Positions 1 to 13,645 of a stretch of 64,000 bases of DNA are shown here, one piece after another. The position numbers and the translations under genes were made by a program. Below the pieces are notes generated by a model. That model made no database searches. It was not told the origin of the DNA and saw only the letters and a list, made by a program, of their open reading frames with translations. Within the stretch, counting starts at the first letter, position 1. Each line of letters starts with the position of its first letter. The DNA lies in assembly GCF_023856365.1 (NCBI RefSeq), contig NC_064543.1, forward strand, positions 5,845,952 to 5,909,951, written 5' to 3'. Origin of the DNA: Brienomyrus brachyistius (taxonomy: Eukaryota > Chordata > Actinopteri > Osteoglossiformes > Mormyridae).

Positions 1-862
1 CAAGGCAGACCACAGGATAAGGGCTAGACTGTCCTGCGCACCTCAAAAAAAAAAAAAAAAATGGGCGTGGCTAATCTCCCGCTGGACCCCCCCCCCCTTT
101 AACCACGCGTTGTGCAACTTGGTCTGAAAAGTAGCATCTTCAAATAAATGGAATAATAAGCTAAATCAGAAGCCAGTTTCAGTCAGATGGAAGCTAGCTA
201 ACTGAAGAAACAAAGAGCTGAGAGCCAAGAGCTTCAAAAACATGATAAACAGCCGAGTACAGTACAACTTAGAAATTTAGGAAGTATGCCTGCCCCCCCC
301 ACCACCTGCTCAGAGACAGACAAACGCTCTCACATCAACTCCCTTTGCAACGGGCGATATCTGTCTGCTGGGTGATTTTCTGGAATGAGCGAGGGGGTAT
401 TCAGGGATGCTGACGGATCCATCTAATTCCTCAGCTCACCCCACCACCCATCAAATAAAAAGCATTAAGTGCACTTTACGTTGAATTTGGGGGGGATAGG
501 GGTTCATTGAAGGCATTATGGGAAAGACTCTGGATCCTGCAGGGTTTGCTGAGAGGAGCTCAGCTTGGTTAAAGCAACTGGCTGCAGTCAAGCCGTTCGT
601 TTGTGCCCAGAACAGTGTTCAGGAAGGAGAAGTCCAGGAGACCACGAGTGAAGCCACCAAACCCAACAAGCTTGAGTGATGTAGTCAGGTTCCAGACGGA
701 GCCCTAATGGTCACAGCCAGCCTGCCCTCCCCCCTGCCCTCGCAGTTCAGTCACCAAGCTGGAGACGTAGCATCTTGCCAGACTTGGCAGTCGCCTCACA
801 GCAGTGGGCTTTGTGAGAGCCAATGAAAAAGGGGGGGAGGGGAGAGACGAAGGGGGCGGAGG

Positions 863-3800
863 TTAGGAGGAGTCCTCCGAGCACTCGGCCTCCTCGCCCT
901 GTGCGCCCCCGCACGGCTGCTTCCGCTTCTCCCACTGGCAGATGGTGTTGGCGTACTCCACGATCACCTTGTCCATCCAGGTGAGCGGCTGCGGGAACAG
1001 CACAGCGCCCTCGAAGAAGCCCAGGTGGCCTCCGTGCAGCGTGAGGGCAAACACGGTGTTCTGCTTCTTCTCTGGAAGGGCGGAGAGGAGCTCAGGTCAG
1101 CGGGTAAAAAAAAAGCACTGCAGCAGAAAGGGAGAATGCACAGCCGGCACGCGGAACCCCCTCTCCATGATTGCCACTCAGCAAAGCTTTCCAAACAAAC
1201 AATGACTCCACTGACATCATCCCCATCGGCCAGGCGATGGACACTCAAGGGTAAGCAATTTGATTGTCGTTTCAGTTTCCATCACCCTACACCCAAGGCC
1301 CATCTGTTACCATATACCTGGGGTGCCCAGATCAATCCCTGGATGGGCTCAGCTACTGAAAACAGAGAAGCGGATTCCTTCAGTGACACCGAGATCGGAA
1401 ACGGAGATGCCGGACACCATGCCACCGCCGGCTACGGCGGACAGTCACGGAGTGCGGAAAACTTGCTGACAACTGATCTCTGGCAGAAACGAGGCCAGAC
1501 ATGGAGGCAGCTAGTGGGCTTGGAGGAAGAAATGCTGCCCAGTAATGTTCTACGGAGCTGAAGCTGCCAAATCTAATTTCAGCTACTATCAATGTCTCTT
1601 AGGCAAGCCATCAGGAAACTCCGTTTATGCCAACTCACGTGGCCAGATGGCAGAACATATCATGTCCTGGGATATCCTGAAGGTTATGTGGTTTGGAAAT
1701 CTGCACGTGATTATGGCACAGCTGGAAAAGTGGTGCAGAACCACCAGTGGTACCTACAAGGTGCCACATTAACCGGGGGCAACTGTGAGACCAAGCAGCC
1801 TTTTTCCGAATTAGCGAAACCCTATAAAACTGCAGAATCACACCGCTGTGAAAAATTCAACTCAGCTGTATCAGCAAGAGCACATTAGAGGTGATTCACC
1901 TGCCTGAAAATGCCCCTTTTCCAACAGGTGATGTGGGAAGGATGGCAGAGTCACGGAAAACGACAGATATAAACGCAGGTAAAACTGCAGTGGGTTTGCG
2001 GGAGAGAGCAGGTTTGGAGGAACCAGGCCGCGGAAACATGGTCCAAATGCTGCTGCAGAAACCCAAACGTCCCCAGAGCAGAGCTCTCTACAATTACAGA
2101 CTCAAATAACACATGGCCAGATCCGTGAGCCTACGCCCCTTCTACTCATGACCGAGAGAGACAGACATCTGGTCGGAGTATAATTTAGGACCTGATGAGG
2201 GGAAGCCCATTTCAAATTAAAATGAAAACCACGCAGAAAGTTTCCCAATAATCTTTTAAAAATACACCCTCCCAGGAAATGCAATCTAACCGAAACGGAC
2301 AGCATCCTCCTGAAAAAGTCATTAAAACGGGGGCACGGAAGGTGCCAGAAAGGCGACGGGCAGCCTACCTGCGAGCGTGCGAGGGATGGTGAGCAGGGAG
2401 TCGTGCACCAGAGGGTCATCGGCCGAGTTCACCAGGAGCAAGGGTACGTCCACCTGGGGCAGGAGGGGCAGGGCCAAATTAGGAGAGTCAGGTGACCTTC
2501 TGGGATCTGAAAATGTTCCATTCTAACAATGTTAATGATTTGAAGGTGTTTTTCCTGTGGCCTTGTGAAGTGTGGGAGGACTCACGTTGTGAATGTAATG
2601 TACACAGCTCTCCATCTCATAGTACTCCTTCAGTGAGCGGTAGCCGTGGAACTTTCTACGGGAACGGAGAGAGACAGCTGCCATCTCAGCATAAAGCCTA
2701 ACAGCACCATGACCTCGGCAGGGCCTGCAAATCCCCCCCGGAACCGAAGGCCGGGAACTCCCGCTACCTCATGATGTTGTCGTCGATCTGCGTCAGCGAG
2801 GTGGCTGTGAACAGGTGACCCAGGTCTGCGTCCGTCATCTTGCTGGAGGAGCCAGTAAACAAGCTTCTCCTGTGAGGGAACGGAGAACAGAGTCACGGAC
2901 ATTTCTGAAGTATCAACGTGTGAAAGCAGAGCCCCAGAACAGGGACATCCAGACCCACCACGGGGGCATTTTTTGAACCCCTTTAAACGCCCCCACCCTG
3001 TTATTCCCGAAAGTCACGCATGGTTTTGCGTCACTGGGCCTATTTACATTTGTGGTATTTATGTGGTCTGTCTTCATCATGTAACCCATCAGTACCTGTG
3101 AGCGAGGATGATCTTCTTCATGTTGTCAGCCATAAGGAAATTGTAGAACCTTCGGCACTGGTCCCATTGGAAGAATGTCTCCTGGGCTCTGGGGGGGGGG
3201 GGGGGGGACACACACACAAACAGGAGGGCCCATCACCATGAAGCACGCCCACTTGGAACCAGCTGTTCAACATGCTTGTGAAGTTACAGACTAGATTAGC
3301 TTTGAAGTGTAAGATGGTGGACCCCCCCCCTCCCCCAGGGCATATCAAGGTTAGGTGACAAGTCCATTCATTCCTTCACATGGGTCCTATTACAGTCCCT
3401 TTTTCTCCTGACCCAGGAGTCTCAACCCTATACCCATCTGTCACAGTGCAAAGGGCATATTTCGCTTTTGTTCGTCTCCTCTTGATGGTTTATATTCGCA
3501 TTGTGGGGAATATTAGGGATTTGAAATGTGAAGCCGAGTGAAAACATCAGGAAACATTATTTTTCGTGGCTGTGATGTAACAACGCCGAAGGGGGGCGGG
3601 TACATCTAATTAAACAACCTATATCCTGCATGGGCAGTGAACCCCAGGCCTTCGGATGGCGGGTGAAAGATTTGGCCCGATTCCAGCTTTTCAGTACTAT
3701 ACAGACATACATTTACACCCAATATTTGGTAAGCAGATTAGTAGTAAGGCTAAAATATTAATGAGATGCGTTTTGTGACACCCAAAAGTTAGTGATCTGT

Positions 3801-6800
3801 ATACACGTACTGCATCTTTATTAAATTTGGTTAGCGGAGCACGGTACATAATACTGTTCTGGTATACTATGGTTGGGTATACCTCAGTGCGACATATATC
3901 GATATGACATCGCCTAGGCCTTTAGTGACCACTGCATAACTTCTGAGTGACACTGATCTCATCCAGTAACACTCGGTTTGAAGATTGGAAAGTTTACCCT
4001 AGCAAAAAATTAATATTAACTGCACTTCAGAGGTCATCATAAACACTATAGGATGAAAAGAAAATACGCCTACAGCCATTTCTAACTGCAGCATTATTAT
4101 TATATGTGTAATACACCTGCACTGGCGTAGCACACAGTGCCGTGAATCATTAGCTACAATCATGCGCAGGGCAGTCTGCCCATATCTGCCTGGCCCAGCC
4201 CTGTCTGTACATGTATATCCTGTCATGCTTGGTCACACCCTAGACGCCGTGCAGGCTGGAGACGTCGTCAAGGTGACAGCGCCTTGGTGTCAACCTCATT
4301 CCTCAAGGTTCCGTCATGCCTCCCAAGGAAGGGGCTCATTTTCCCTAGAGATGAATACTGCCCCTTCAGTCTTTTTTTGTTATATCAGAAATGACATCAC
4401 CGCAGGGCTTGCAGGAGCATTAAGTGGAAACTAATTTAAAACAGAAAAAAAATGTAGAACATCAGTAGGCTGTCATGTGTCGCTTTGATGTTCTTGCAGG
4501 GAAAGATCTGCCCCAATTTTCAGATGACCCATCGAGCCCCGAAGCAGGGCACCCCATTCCTCAACAGGGTCTAATGTCAGAGTAGCACGAATGCGACACC
4601 CCGGGTCTGTGGTACTAAGAAAACGAAATTCTATCAGACAAAATGCCAGTGAGGGCAGCCACTTGGGGGATTTATCCACCTGAGGGCGCTGTAGCCCTGG
4701 CACAAGCTGACGCAGCACAGCACCCTCTCCTGGTTGGCGCGGTTTTCCCCCAGGTACTTGCACACGATGTTGCCTCCCAGACTGAAGCCCACCACCACAA
4801 TCTGGCTCTCTGGGAAGGTCTTCTTGATGTGGCTGACCATGGCAGAGAATTCCCAGGTGCAGCCTGCATGAAGAGGTTACAGTTGAGGGAAGAGCACAGC
4901 GTGGCACGCAGCATGCAAAGGTGCAAAGGTTACCTGCTGCACGTGACGTGCATGCAGACCGAAGGCCACGCGTGCTCCCGGAGGAACGTCAGCATGTCTT
5001 ACCGTAGGTGAACATGCGGGGCGAAGTCAGCTCGATGTTGGGTAGGGCGCCCAGGTGGTTCAGAACGGCACACCGGTAACCTTGCCGTTGGGAATAATCC
5101 ACAAAGGTACGGACATAATGCTTCTCGCTGTGGTTACCGATTCCGGGGCATATCACCATGGTAACATCGTCTGGATGGAGAGGACGGGAAACGACACACA
5201 AGCAAAACTGACTAACTGTCCAGGGATGTATTTGCACAAAGCCGAGCCGGTGCCAGAGATCTCCGTGAGTCATCTCACAGGTCCGCAACAGACACATTAC
5301 GTTTATATGCCTGGGTAAACACCTGTAGCCCGATGCAAATACTCAGCCACTCTGTCCGCCCGTATGTAAACTAAGGGGTCGGACTGTCCAAACCATATAG
5401 GTCCTGCAAAGCCGCCCTCTTATCTAGATAAAAATTTCCCTTTGCGCAACAGAGGAAATGAGATGTCAGCGAGATGTTTTAGTTTCCAGGTAACAGAACG
5501 ACATCAACAGTGTAGCAGAGAGGAAAAAAAAAAAAAAAAGGTGGTCACATGGGATTTCTTACTTCCTGTCAGGTGGTCAGCCAGTGGTTCAAAAAGGTCA
5601 AAGGTCGCGGTGGCACCATCTGGCATGGGTAAATACTTCCGCTGCCCATGTGGATGGGGTGAATTGACCCGCCCCATCTTCCCATACAGAGCCGTCTGCA
5701 GGTGTCCACTTTTGCCCCAGAGCAGAGGCGGAATGTAGCTGAGAGAAAAACCACAATATATACACACACCCATGAGCACATCTGACTATCTGAGCATCTT
5801 CCGAAAACAACGAAATATACATAAACACTCCATGGTCACCTTGCAAGATAAGCGCCTATCACCAGGTGAAGAGTTCAGGTTCAGAAAGTAAAAATCCAGA
5901 CAGATTGTTTCAGCCAACCAGCCAAGTACTCTGTGACTGCGACTCTTTACACTGAAGCAGTTGTTTCGAATAGAATCTTGGCCTGGGTTTTTACTTTATG
6001 GACCTGAACTATCCACGCCTGGTTATCACAGGACACGCCGAAGTAGGAATACTACAGAAAGATTCTCCACAAAACTGGGGGCTGAGAGGCACCGATTGGT
6101 GCAGGGAGCCCCGAGTCGTCCCTGCGGAGGACAGTCTGGTATGAAGCGCAACAACAAACAGACACAGCAGACAAAGTCCGCGGCTACATTAGCAGTTACA
6201 TAATCCTACATGTGACCCCATATGGCCATAACCTTGCAAACCCCCACCTCAACTAAGCAGAATTTGATGCCCATCTTCAACACGCCTGCCATCTGTTTTA
6301 CCTTGCTTCAAACTTCACTGAATATAAAGCTTGCGTGTTAATGGTTCTCACTAAACCTGCTAAACATGTTCGCACCAAGCGCTGAACGGCAGGTCATTCC
6401 TGCGGAAAATTAGGAAGCCGGAGTCCATAAAACCTGACCAAATCCAGGGTTACAGAGTGGAATTCTTTGTGCTTAGCGTAGTGCAGAATACAGCATTTTA
6501 TTCCAAAACTAGCACGTTGCATCGTTAAAGTCTGAGGTTGCATTTATAGCACAATAAAGCCGAAATGTCTTCATAACAAAGTCTCTTGTCACTCATTTTA
6601 AACAGTTTGTCATCGAGCACCAGAACATTGATGCCATAATGACGACACTGAATGACGGAGGTGGACGGGCCTGTGCTGTGCAAAATAATCAGGACACCGA
6701 CAAATCAGATGTGTGCAAGACCTCGACAATGACAGCAGTAACGAAAGGGCGCAGACATTTCCCCAGACCTGTTTCCATTGCATGCATTTCACAGGCACAA

Positions 6801-7920
6801 GTGAACGTCAAAGGGAAGGTATTTACAAAACTATAAAAAATATATATATATCTGTGCCAGACAGTGAAAAATGTAATGACTAACATGATCTGGATCCATG
6901 TCATCTTGACCTTTTACCTATAAAACACTCCCTGGGCAGTGCGCTGAACTAAAAGATTAAGAGGTAATCATCTGTGTGGGAACCGGGCTAAAGGTCCAAG
7001 ACGCCCATCTGACTGATAACACGACCAGCCACTTTAGTTTTGGGAAACGGAGGCTCCGAAAGAACGGTTTCCGGAAAACGACGAACGTAACAAAGCAGCT
7101 GCCTGAGAAGAAGGATGTTATGCAAGTGCCGTCCCTCTCAGCATCTTCGTGCCGGAGGATTCCTGCGTTTACAAATAAACTGCCTGCATTATTAATGGAA
7201 ACAATTAAAAAGCTTCGCCAAAGCAAGCAGAAAGCAAGTGTCAGATAAAAGCCGGAAACCTCAAAGGTCAAAGACCCTTCGCTTCGAATGACCTGCGCGG
7301 CCAAGTCTATTAGTCACAGACGTGCAACGTCTCAACATATCCAAGCATGTTAGAATAACCATGTAAGATAAGAGAGAAGAATCTTCTGCTGAAGGAAACG
7401 TGACTGAAAGGAGCATCTCTACCGAGGGAGATGAAACTCAAGGCTGGCAGCAGGATCTCCTGCTTTCCCAGGCATTGGCCAGTTCCGCTGCTTCACCACT
7501 TTTCTCTACCAAACAAAATCCCGGCAAAGAACATCCAGTCCTGGATTTTGAAACCATAGTTCCACAGCCAGTGGGTGCGAGTCCTCCAGTAAAAGCATCC
7601 AAGCATAAGAATTAAAAACACAACATTGTTTGGGGAATGACCGAGCGATAACAATGATAGCGGCATTTTCTTCACGCATTCAGTATGGGGGCAGGTGGGA
7701 AATGGGCTTACTCTTTGGTCAGGAGGGGGCAGGACTTCAACAGGAAGCGGTTAAGGGGCGTGTCCTGATAAGTGAGGTCAGGGGGTGCCGTGGGGCTCTT
7801 CAGATTCAGAAGACGAACGATGACGTAGAGCACAGTGGCCACGGCAGCCAGCTTCATCCCGTCGAACATGGCGGGCATCTCCGGAGAGATGAGGTGTCCT
7901 TGAGCCTCCTGAGCAGACAT
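863..7920 (-). CDS. abhd2: abhd2: alpha/beta-hydrolase domain-containing protein 2 (acylglycerol lipase), 9 coding exons
   Basis: Exons, 5' to 3' on the minus strand: 7712-7920 (ATG at 7920-7918), 5563-5738, 5003-5170, 4680-4863, 3096-3188, 2768-2869, 2586-2655, 2369-2453, 863-1071 (TAA). They sum to 1296 nt, 431 aa; human ABHD2 is 425 aa. All introns are GT-AG. An N-terminal hydrophobic segment at about residues 22-40 (LAAVATVLYVIVRLLNL) is the type II membrane anchor. The nucleophile elbow GFSLGG carries Ser212, Asp347 lies in NSADDPLVH and His378 in HGGHLGF, so the catalytic triad is complete. Known family role: serine hydrolase of monoacylglycerols such as 2-AG; in human sperm it is the progesterone-dependent lipase upstream of CatSper. 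The N terminus before the conserved MPAMFDG is a few residues longer than in human, and the linker after the RRSLF segment is about three residues shorter. No minus-strand AATAAA was seen below 863, so the 3' UTR probably runs off the window. The a/b ohnologue cannot be decided here. Confidence 0.96.
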
Positions 7921-8040
7921 GTTGACTGCGGGGGGACAGATAATCGGGAAGGTGAATCACATGACGTGCGCGATCCAAGCAAAGATCTGCACACTCAACA
8001 GCAGAAGACATGCACAGCTACAAAACACCGGTCATCTTAC

Positions 8041-8112
8041 TGGTGATTCGCCCTGAATTTCGCTACGGCATCCAGCACGGGGTAGAGCGGAGTCACAGTG
8101 ATCTGGTCCAAT
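8041..8112 (-). other. abhd2: abhd2 noncoding 5' UTR exon (candidate)
   Basis: On the minus strand a good acceptor (pyrimidine-rich stretch ending TTGCAG, AG at 8114-8113) and a donor GTAAG (8040-8039) bracket 72 nt upstream of the start-codon exon. The start-codon exon itself begins at an acceptor (CCCCGCAG, exon from 7925), so at least one upstream noncoding exon is required. I infer that this is it, by position and splice-site quality; mammalian ABHD2 also has noncoding leader exons. Confidence 0.55.
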
Positions 8113-11100
8113 CTGCAAGAGAGAGGAGTACTTCAGTATTACTCAGGTCATGCAGACGAACAGCGACTGGCAGAATCACACTCCCACACAGGAAGCAAGC
8201 CGCGTCTCTCTCTGCACACATGAGTAAACAGAAACAAAACCAAATGAAACATCCGATTACCCCAACTAGAGGACATTCTTAAGACAAGTTGAAGTCTTTT
8301 AGAGAAACTTCCCTAACAGAAGCTGGATTTGTAGTGGTGCGACCAATTTCCCAGTCACAAAGACTGGTAGAAAACCGGTTCAGATTAACTCAGCGCCCAT
8401 TATATGGAACCACTGGTAACCAACAGCTCGCCAGTCTAGTCAACAAGACACATGAGATAAAATGCACCAACAACTTGATTCTGTGACTAATCAGGTTTCC
8501 TGTGAAATCTCACTTCGACACGCCTTGGCTGCTATCGGGGGTGAACTAAAATCGTCTGTGATGAGGAATGAAATGCCGCAAATACTTTCAAGAGGTATTT
8601 TGCTCTTCATTCCAGCAGCTTGGCAGCTTTCACTGCTTCTATAGAATCAGGTTTGCGTGACTGGGATCGTGTCACATTTAAGAACCACACTGAGGACTCC
8701 ATACTTCTCCAGTACCATCCGAACGGGAAGCAAAGGCAGATAATTCTACAAAATGGGTACAGAAGTTCAGAAGGAAATGGAAATCATTCTCCTGTGCGAC
8801 GCAACCTGCCAGACCATTTTCTGGAGAATTTAACCCAATTAGCAGAGGTACTTTTTGCTGGACCTGGAAGCCTCTGAACATTCGCAGACTTAAATATCAA
8901 CAAAAAGACAAACATTCGCTCTCCATAGTTAGCGTGGTCAAGACTGACACGTCCAAAAGCCACATTTACCGTATGCAGGTGCATGTTAGCTGTACTTCTT
9001 AAAATCTCTAGTCCCATGCAGTGTTTAAAACGTGAACATTTTAAAATCAAGTTTACAAAGGTATGCGGCCAGGACAGGAAGAAAGAAACAGCATTTAACT
9101 TCTAAATAAATCATGAAAACATTTGAATTCATGACTTAAGGAATTTTAACAAGTTAAGCAACGCGTTATTTTGATAAGAAAACGGCATCACGCATATACA
9201 TCAGAACACGCAGGGGGAAAACTCAACTCAGTTCTCAGACTAACACATATACTAAAAGGACACAAACACATAGCAAAATAAACCACGATTCTGCGTGGAT
9301 TTGAAAATATCCGCAATACAAAAATATTGCCACACGAAATAGTAATAAATAAAATAAAATGAGACGCTGGTGGGACCTTGCGCGTCGCCGACTGCCGAAG
9401 TGCAAACAGCGGGGCACCGGACACACCGAGCTTCCTGCAAAGCGCGGTGCTCCGACTCAACGTGCCTTTGCTTTCCTGTGTTTACCGACCACAGGCTGCC
9501 TCCCACCCGATCTGAATCGTCTGTTTGCGGGCAAAGCCATTTTATCGGCTCGGTGGTTAAGAGCCTCCCGCGGGGCTCTAAGGAAACGCCGAGAAGCGCC
9601 TTATTGATGTCCTTTGAAACTACAGCCTTTCACTACGGCTCGGAAAGCGGACATTAAACATTAACACGGCATCCAGTAAACACGAGATCCAGGACAGACA
9701 GCTACAGGTATGATCAAAATAAAGTCCCAAATCAAGTTAGAATGGAGAACAGAGCTGTTTACCACGAGAACTTCCGGGGCACTAAAAGTTCCACAAGTTC
9801 TCAAATTTTTCATTTTCCGCTGCTTTTATTCATTTACAACATGTGTTGCTATTATAACAAGTTGATTCAGGCAGCATATCATTATTACAGGTTAAATTAG
9901 GTTGCTATATAGCTTATTGCAATACCTTCATTTCCTAAATATTAAGCCGATTCCAAAAAAAAAAAAAAAACTAACTTCCTCTTATCAAACCAGTCAACAA
10001 GAAAACTAGAGACACTTAATAACGCATATTTAAAAAAACCCAATATGCGGTACAGTCCTAACTGTACAGTAGCTTTGGTTAACTGAACTTTACACCATTT
10101 AAAACACGTCCAGTTGCCGCTGTGAGCTAACTTACACTTAAATGTTTTCTTTAAAAAAAGCATAACAAAAACAATAAAATAAAGCAATATGGACCCGTTA
10201 AACATATCTCTTTATCAGGCCTAACCAGGAGTTTTTAAAACGTTCTTCCAACAACTCACAACCAAAGAAAAATTACGGAAAATTGAACACTATGCTACTT
10301 CTGTTATGAAAATCACCACAATAGAAATATCAGGAAATATGTTTTAATGATGATGAGGCCATTAACCGCTCCCGTACGCAGCGCTCCTTCACGCCTTACC
10401 TGCCGACACCTCACAGACGAAACACTGTGATGCTCGGCCACCAAACCGATGTACCTGAGGGTGACAAGTCCTTTAACCGTAAACTCCGTCCCATCAAACT
10501 CCCCCCAAGTGCATAAGAATGAGAGACGGAGATGGAACCTCGCAACGCAGTTCATATCCGCGTACGAAAGGCTGGTCCGCCCCCGGTATGTTCTCATTAA
10601 AGCGCTCGCACACAAAACATCAGCCATTAAATGTACCAGCTCCACACAGACAGCGTATAGAAAAAACTACACTAGATATTTCACGCGTCTTTCAGTTAAC
10701 GTGACACCAGACAATCGTCAGTTCACATAAAAGAACGTAAACTGATGACTGTCATTTTTTAAATGTATTTATTTTGTATTCCGGGCTAATAAACTAGGAC
10801 AATGCATACACCCAATGATCCCCTGACAACTGGCATGTAACATTAACCAACTTCGACTGGGAATCACCCAGAAACAGTCTGTTCCGTGTTACATTATTCA
10901 TCGACCGTGCGTTTGCTAAGTCGGACGTGTAAGCCGTATAGCATGTAACTAAAACAAACGACTTTTAGCCATTTCTAACCACACCAGTCAAATAAAAAAA
11001 CAATTAATGACACCCCTTCAGTTCACCCAAGCCCACCCTGGCAGACATTTTAACATCCGCCTCGGGGTCCCGTCTCAATTCATTAGTTAAATTGTGATAT

Positions 11101-11438
11101 ATTCCGCTTACTTTTCAGATCCCAAATGTGACACCGCATTCCTGCTTTAACTTATTTGACGAGTCTGGCTAACCAGCAAAATAAAACGTAAAGGAAGCTA
11201 AGCTACCAAATTAAGCAGATGACATTTTATAGAAAGCGATGCCAAGTCCAGCTGGGGTGAAACCGCCATATATGCAAATCGCACTTTAAAAAGTGTTACA
11301 ATGTATCCGTATAAATGAAGACAATAGCGCGTTAAATAATAACAACCCAGAGCGCCACCCACCACGGTGGACGCGTGCAGCTCCATAGCGGGCCGATCTC
11401 TCCCCAGGAAATCCCCCCTTCTGAAAATGCCCCTTTAC
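8113..11438 (-). other. abhd2 leader intron, no other gene seen
   Basis: This AT-rich stretch lies between the leader exon at 8041-8112 and the proposed first exon. I saw no exon with convincing coding content on either strand. A moderately GC-rich patch at about 9360-9660 has short open frames without recognisable domains. It may hold enhancers or alternative leader exons, but nothing in the sequence proves this. Confidence 0.4.
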
Positions 11439-11640
11439 CTCCTCGAGTCTCGCCTCCCCAGAGCTCTTCTTCGCTCCTTCCTCTGCAGCTTGATCACTGT
11501 TGACCCATAGTTAGCCCTTCGCCGGTCTCTAGTGCTTTCCCTGCCGGAACCTGGGCACTTGCAGCCCACTCCACAACCCCCACCTCCAGCCCAGTCGACC
11601 CGGATCGTATTCAGAGGGGGTCCAGTCGCAATCACGTCAT
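11439..11640 (-). promoter_or_regulatory. abhd2: abhd2 promoter / first noncoding exon region (candidate)
   Basis: This is a comparatively GC- and CpG-rich segment in an otherwise AT-rich area. On the minus strand it ends at a plausible donor (GAG then GTAAAG, donor at 11438-11437), so it can be the first, noncoding abhd2 exon. The upstream limit is a guess, since no TATA box was identified. It faces mfge8 about 2 kb away, so the two genes are divergent. Confidence 0.4.
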
Positions 11641-13070
11641 ACGCGAATCCGTTCCAGACCGTCCTTCAGCAGGCACCGAAGATCCTGGCGTGCATGGAAT
11701 AATTGCATCAAAACTTTTTGCAGCAGCGGTTACAGCAACTACACGAAGGACTAGAAGAGCGCGTGCTGCCCTGTCTTCAACTGAGAGTTTAATAGTTTTA
11801 GGATCACCAGTTGCCTGCCCCATAAATTTTTTACAACGCAAAATACTTTTCATTGTTCGAATCTGGACTTCCTTAAGTAGCACATCATCAACACTGGTGC
11901 AAAGCTAACGCTATTTTTATAACAGAGTTTAACAGCAGTTTGCATTTATTTTAATTTTGGAATATGGGCTTAAATACATTATTGTGCCCTAACTTCAGGA
12001 GCTGGGAGTGAATAAACAGTTTCGAATAAGTCACTCCTTTTCTCATTCATCCCGTGTCAAACTGATGTGATTAGTAACTGACTTTGAACACTGAAACGAC
12101 AGATTGGCTTCTTCAATGCGCGACACACTGGGGCATGTTTTTGAAGGACGGCTGCTGCCGGGCGGCCACTTGGAGGCGCTATTCATTCACGTTAAAATCC
12201 ACCTTCTGTTTCATTCCGGTCCGTACACTTTGATATAATTCCTGTATTTACGAAGAGTAACAAATTCAACTGATGTTCGTCTTTTAATGCGGACTGCTAT
12301 TTGCTCTTAACACATCGGGTGTAAAACATACCTTTCGAGCGCAATGAAAAGCAAGGTTTTTATGATGTAGTGAAACAGGTGAAGTCATGCCCTGTTGTCT
12401 GCCTCAGATAGGGTGGAGCGTTTACTGATTTACTCAAAACCCCAATATTCAACCTAAAGTTGCCCCATTGGGTTAAATAATATTCAAATGTAAAAAGAGG
12501 CTATTTGAAAAAAATGAATGACGCCAAAAATCATTAAGCTGTATCTCGTTACCTACGTTAGAATAGAGGGTTGTTTAATAATAGGCCAACATTTTAAATT
12601 CTGACGCACTCATATTGAGCAATATACTTTGATCATCCGCAATAAATTAGCACAAGGACAAACTTAACAATAATAAACGTTTTTGTCCTTTATTAGACGA
12701 AGTGCATTTACTGACTACTAGTACATTCATTCACAGGGCCCTGCTGAACATTTCAATACACGGTACAGTGTACGATTGCGTATGTGAGAAGTAAAACAAG
12801 AAACATCTCTCGGCCACTTGCGCGTCTGGAAACCAAACAGAGAGCGGCGCGTTTTTGAAACACCATCTGGGAAGCAGCAGACAACTTTTTACTGGTACTG
12901 AAGAGAAGCATCGATGGAGGAAAATCCTGCCCTTAAAATAACGGCAGCTTTGATAACCTCTAACGCAGGTCCGTATTTCTGCATATCTCACCAATAACAA
13001 CGCAGTGCTACTACAACGTAATCAATTAAAGTTGCTTAACAGATGCAACTAACGGTTCGCCTGCTTGGCA

Positions 13071-13141
<71 letters not shown>

Positions 13142-13166
13142 ATGTGTGTGTATGTGTGTATGTATG

Positions 13167-13213
<47 letters not shown>
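13071..13213. repeat. Composite microsatellite: (TCTA)n, then TG-rich, then (TA)n
   Basis: About 70 bp of near-perfect TCTA tetranucleotide repeats is followed by TGTG/TATG steps and about 44 bp of alternating TA. It lies about 430 bp upstream of the mfge8 start codon. The open frames read through it are simple low-complexity (IYLS)n artefacts. Confidence 0.97.
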
Positions 13214-13215
<2 letters not shown>

Positions 13216-13598
13216 TCTATACTCTGTGCATTGACAGTACATATTCTTATTCTTATGCTACCTTTAGGCCTATAACTGCTTTGTGCTGGGAAAATAAAAT
13301 CAATGTTCTTAATATCTAATCCATTAAGGGTTTTTTGTATACAATAGGCCTACTTAGGCTGCCTTATTTGCTAAGGAAAGTTAAGCAGAAAACAATCGGT
13401 ACTGAAAAGACAGCTGCAGTGTACGTCCAGAATTTAACCCCCCCCCCCCCCCCCCCCTCCGTCCCCACCCCCGTAGCCGCCAGTACTCGGAGGGGAGAGT
13501 CGCTGGATGGAGTCCGCTGTCAGTCCGTCGGCCTGGATGAAAGGACGCGCACGGCTGCCCGCTCTGCCGACGCGCTGACATTACCGTCTTCAGGACGC

Positions 13599-13610
13599 AT
13601 ATTTAAAGCT
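13599..13610 (+). promoter_or_regulatory. mfge8: TATA-like element upstream of mfge8
   Basis: TATTTAAA at about 13600-13607 lies about 40 bp before the ATG at 13646. If it is used, the 5' UTR would be very short (about 20 nt), which makes the call uncertain. A poly-C run (about 13439-13457) and a GC-rich stretch lie just upstream. Confidence 0.25.
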
Positions 13611-13645
13611 GCTGTAGTTAATAGCCCAAGTGAAAGCCAAGAAAT

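Noticed and set aside
1025..1561. Plus-strand 178-codon open frame over the abhd2 last exon
   Set aside because: It is a shadow of the abhd2 exon and its intron, with no independent evidence.
13043..13319. Open frames with (IYLS)n and (YI)n
   Set aside because: They are translations of the TCTA/TA microsatellite.
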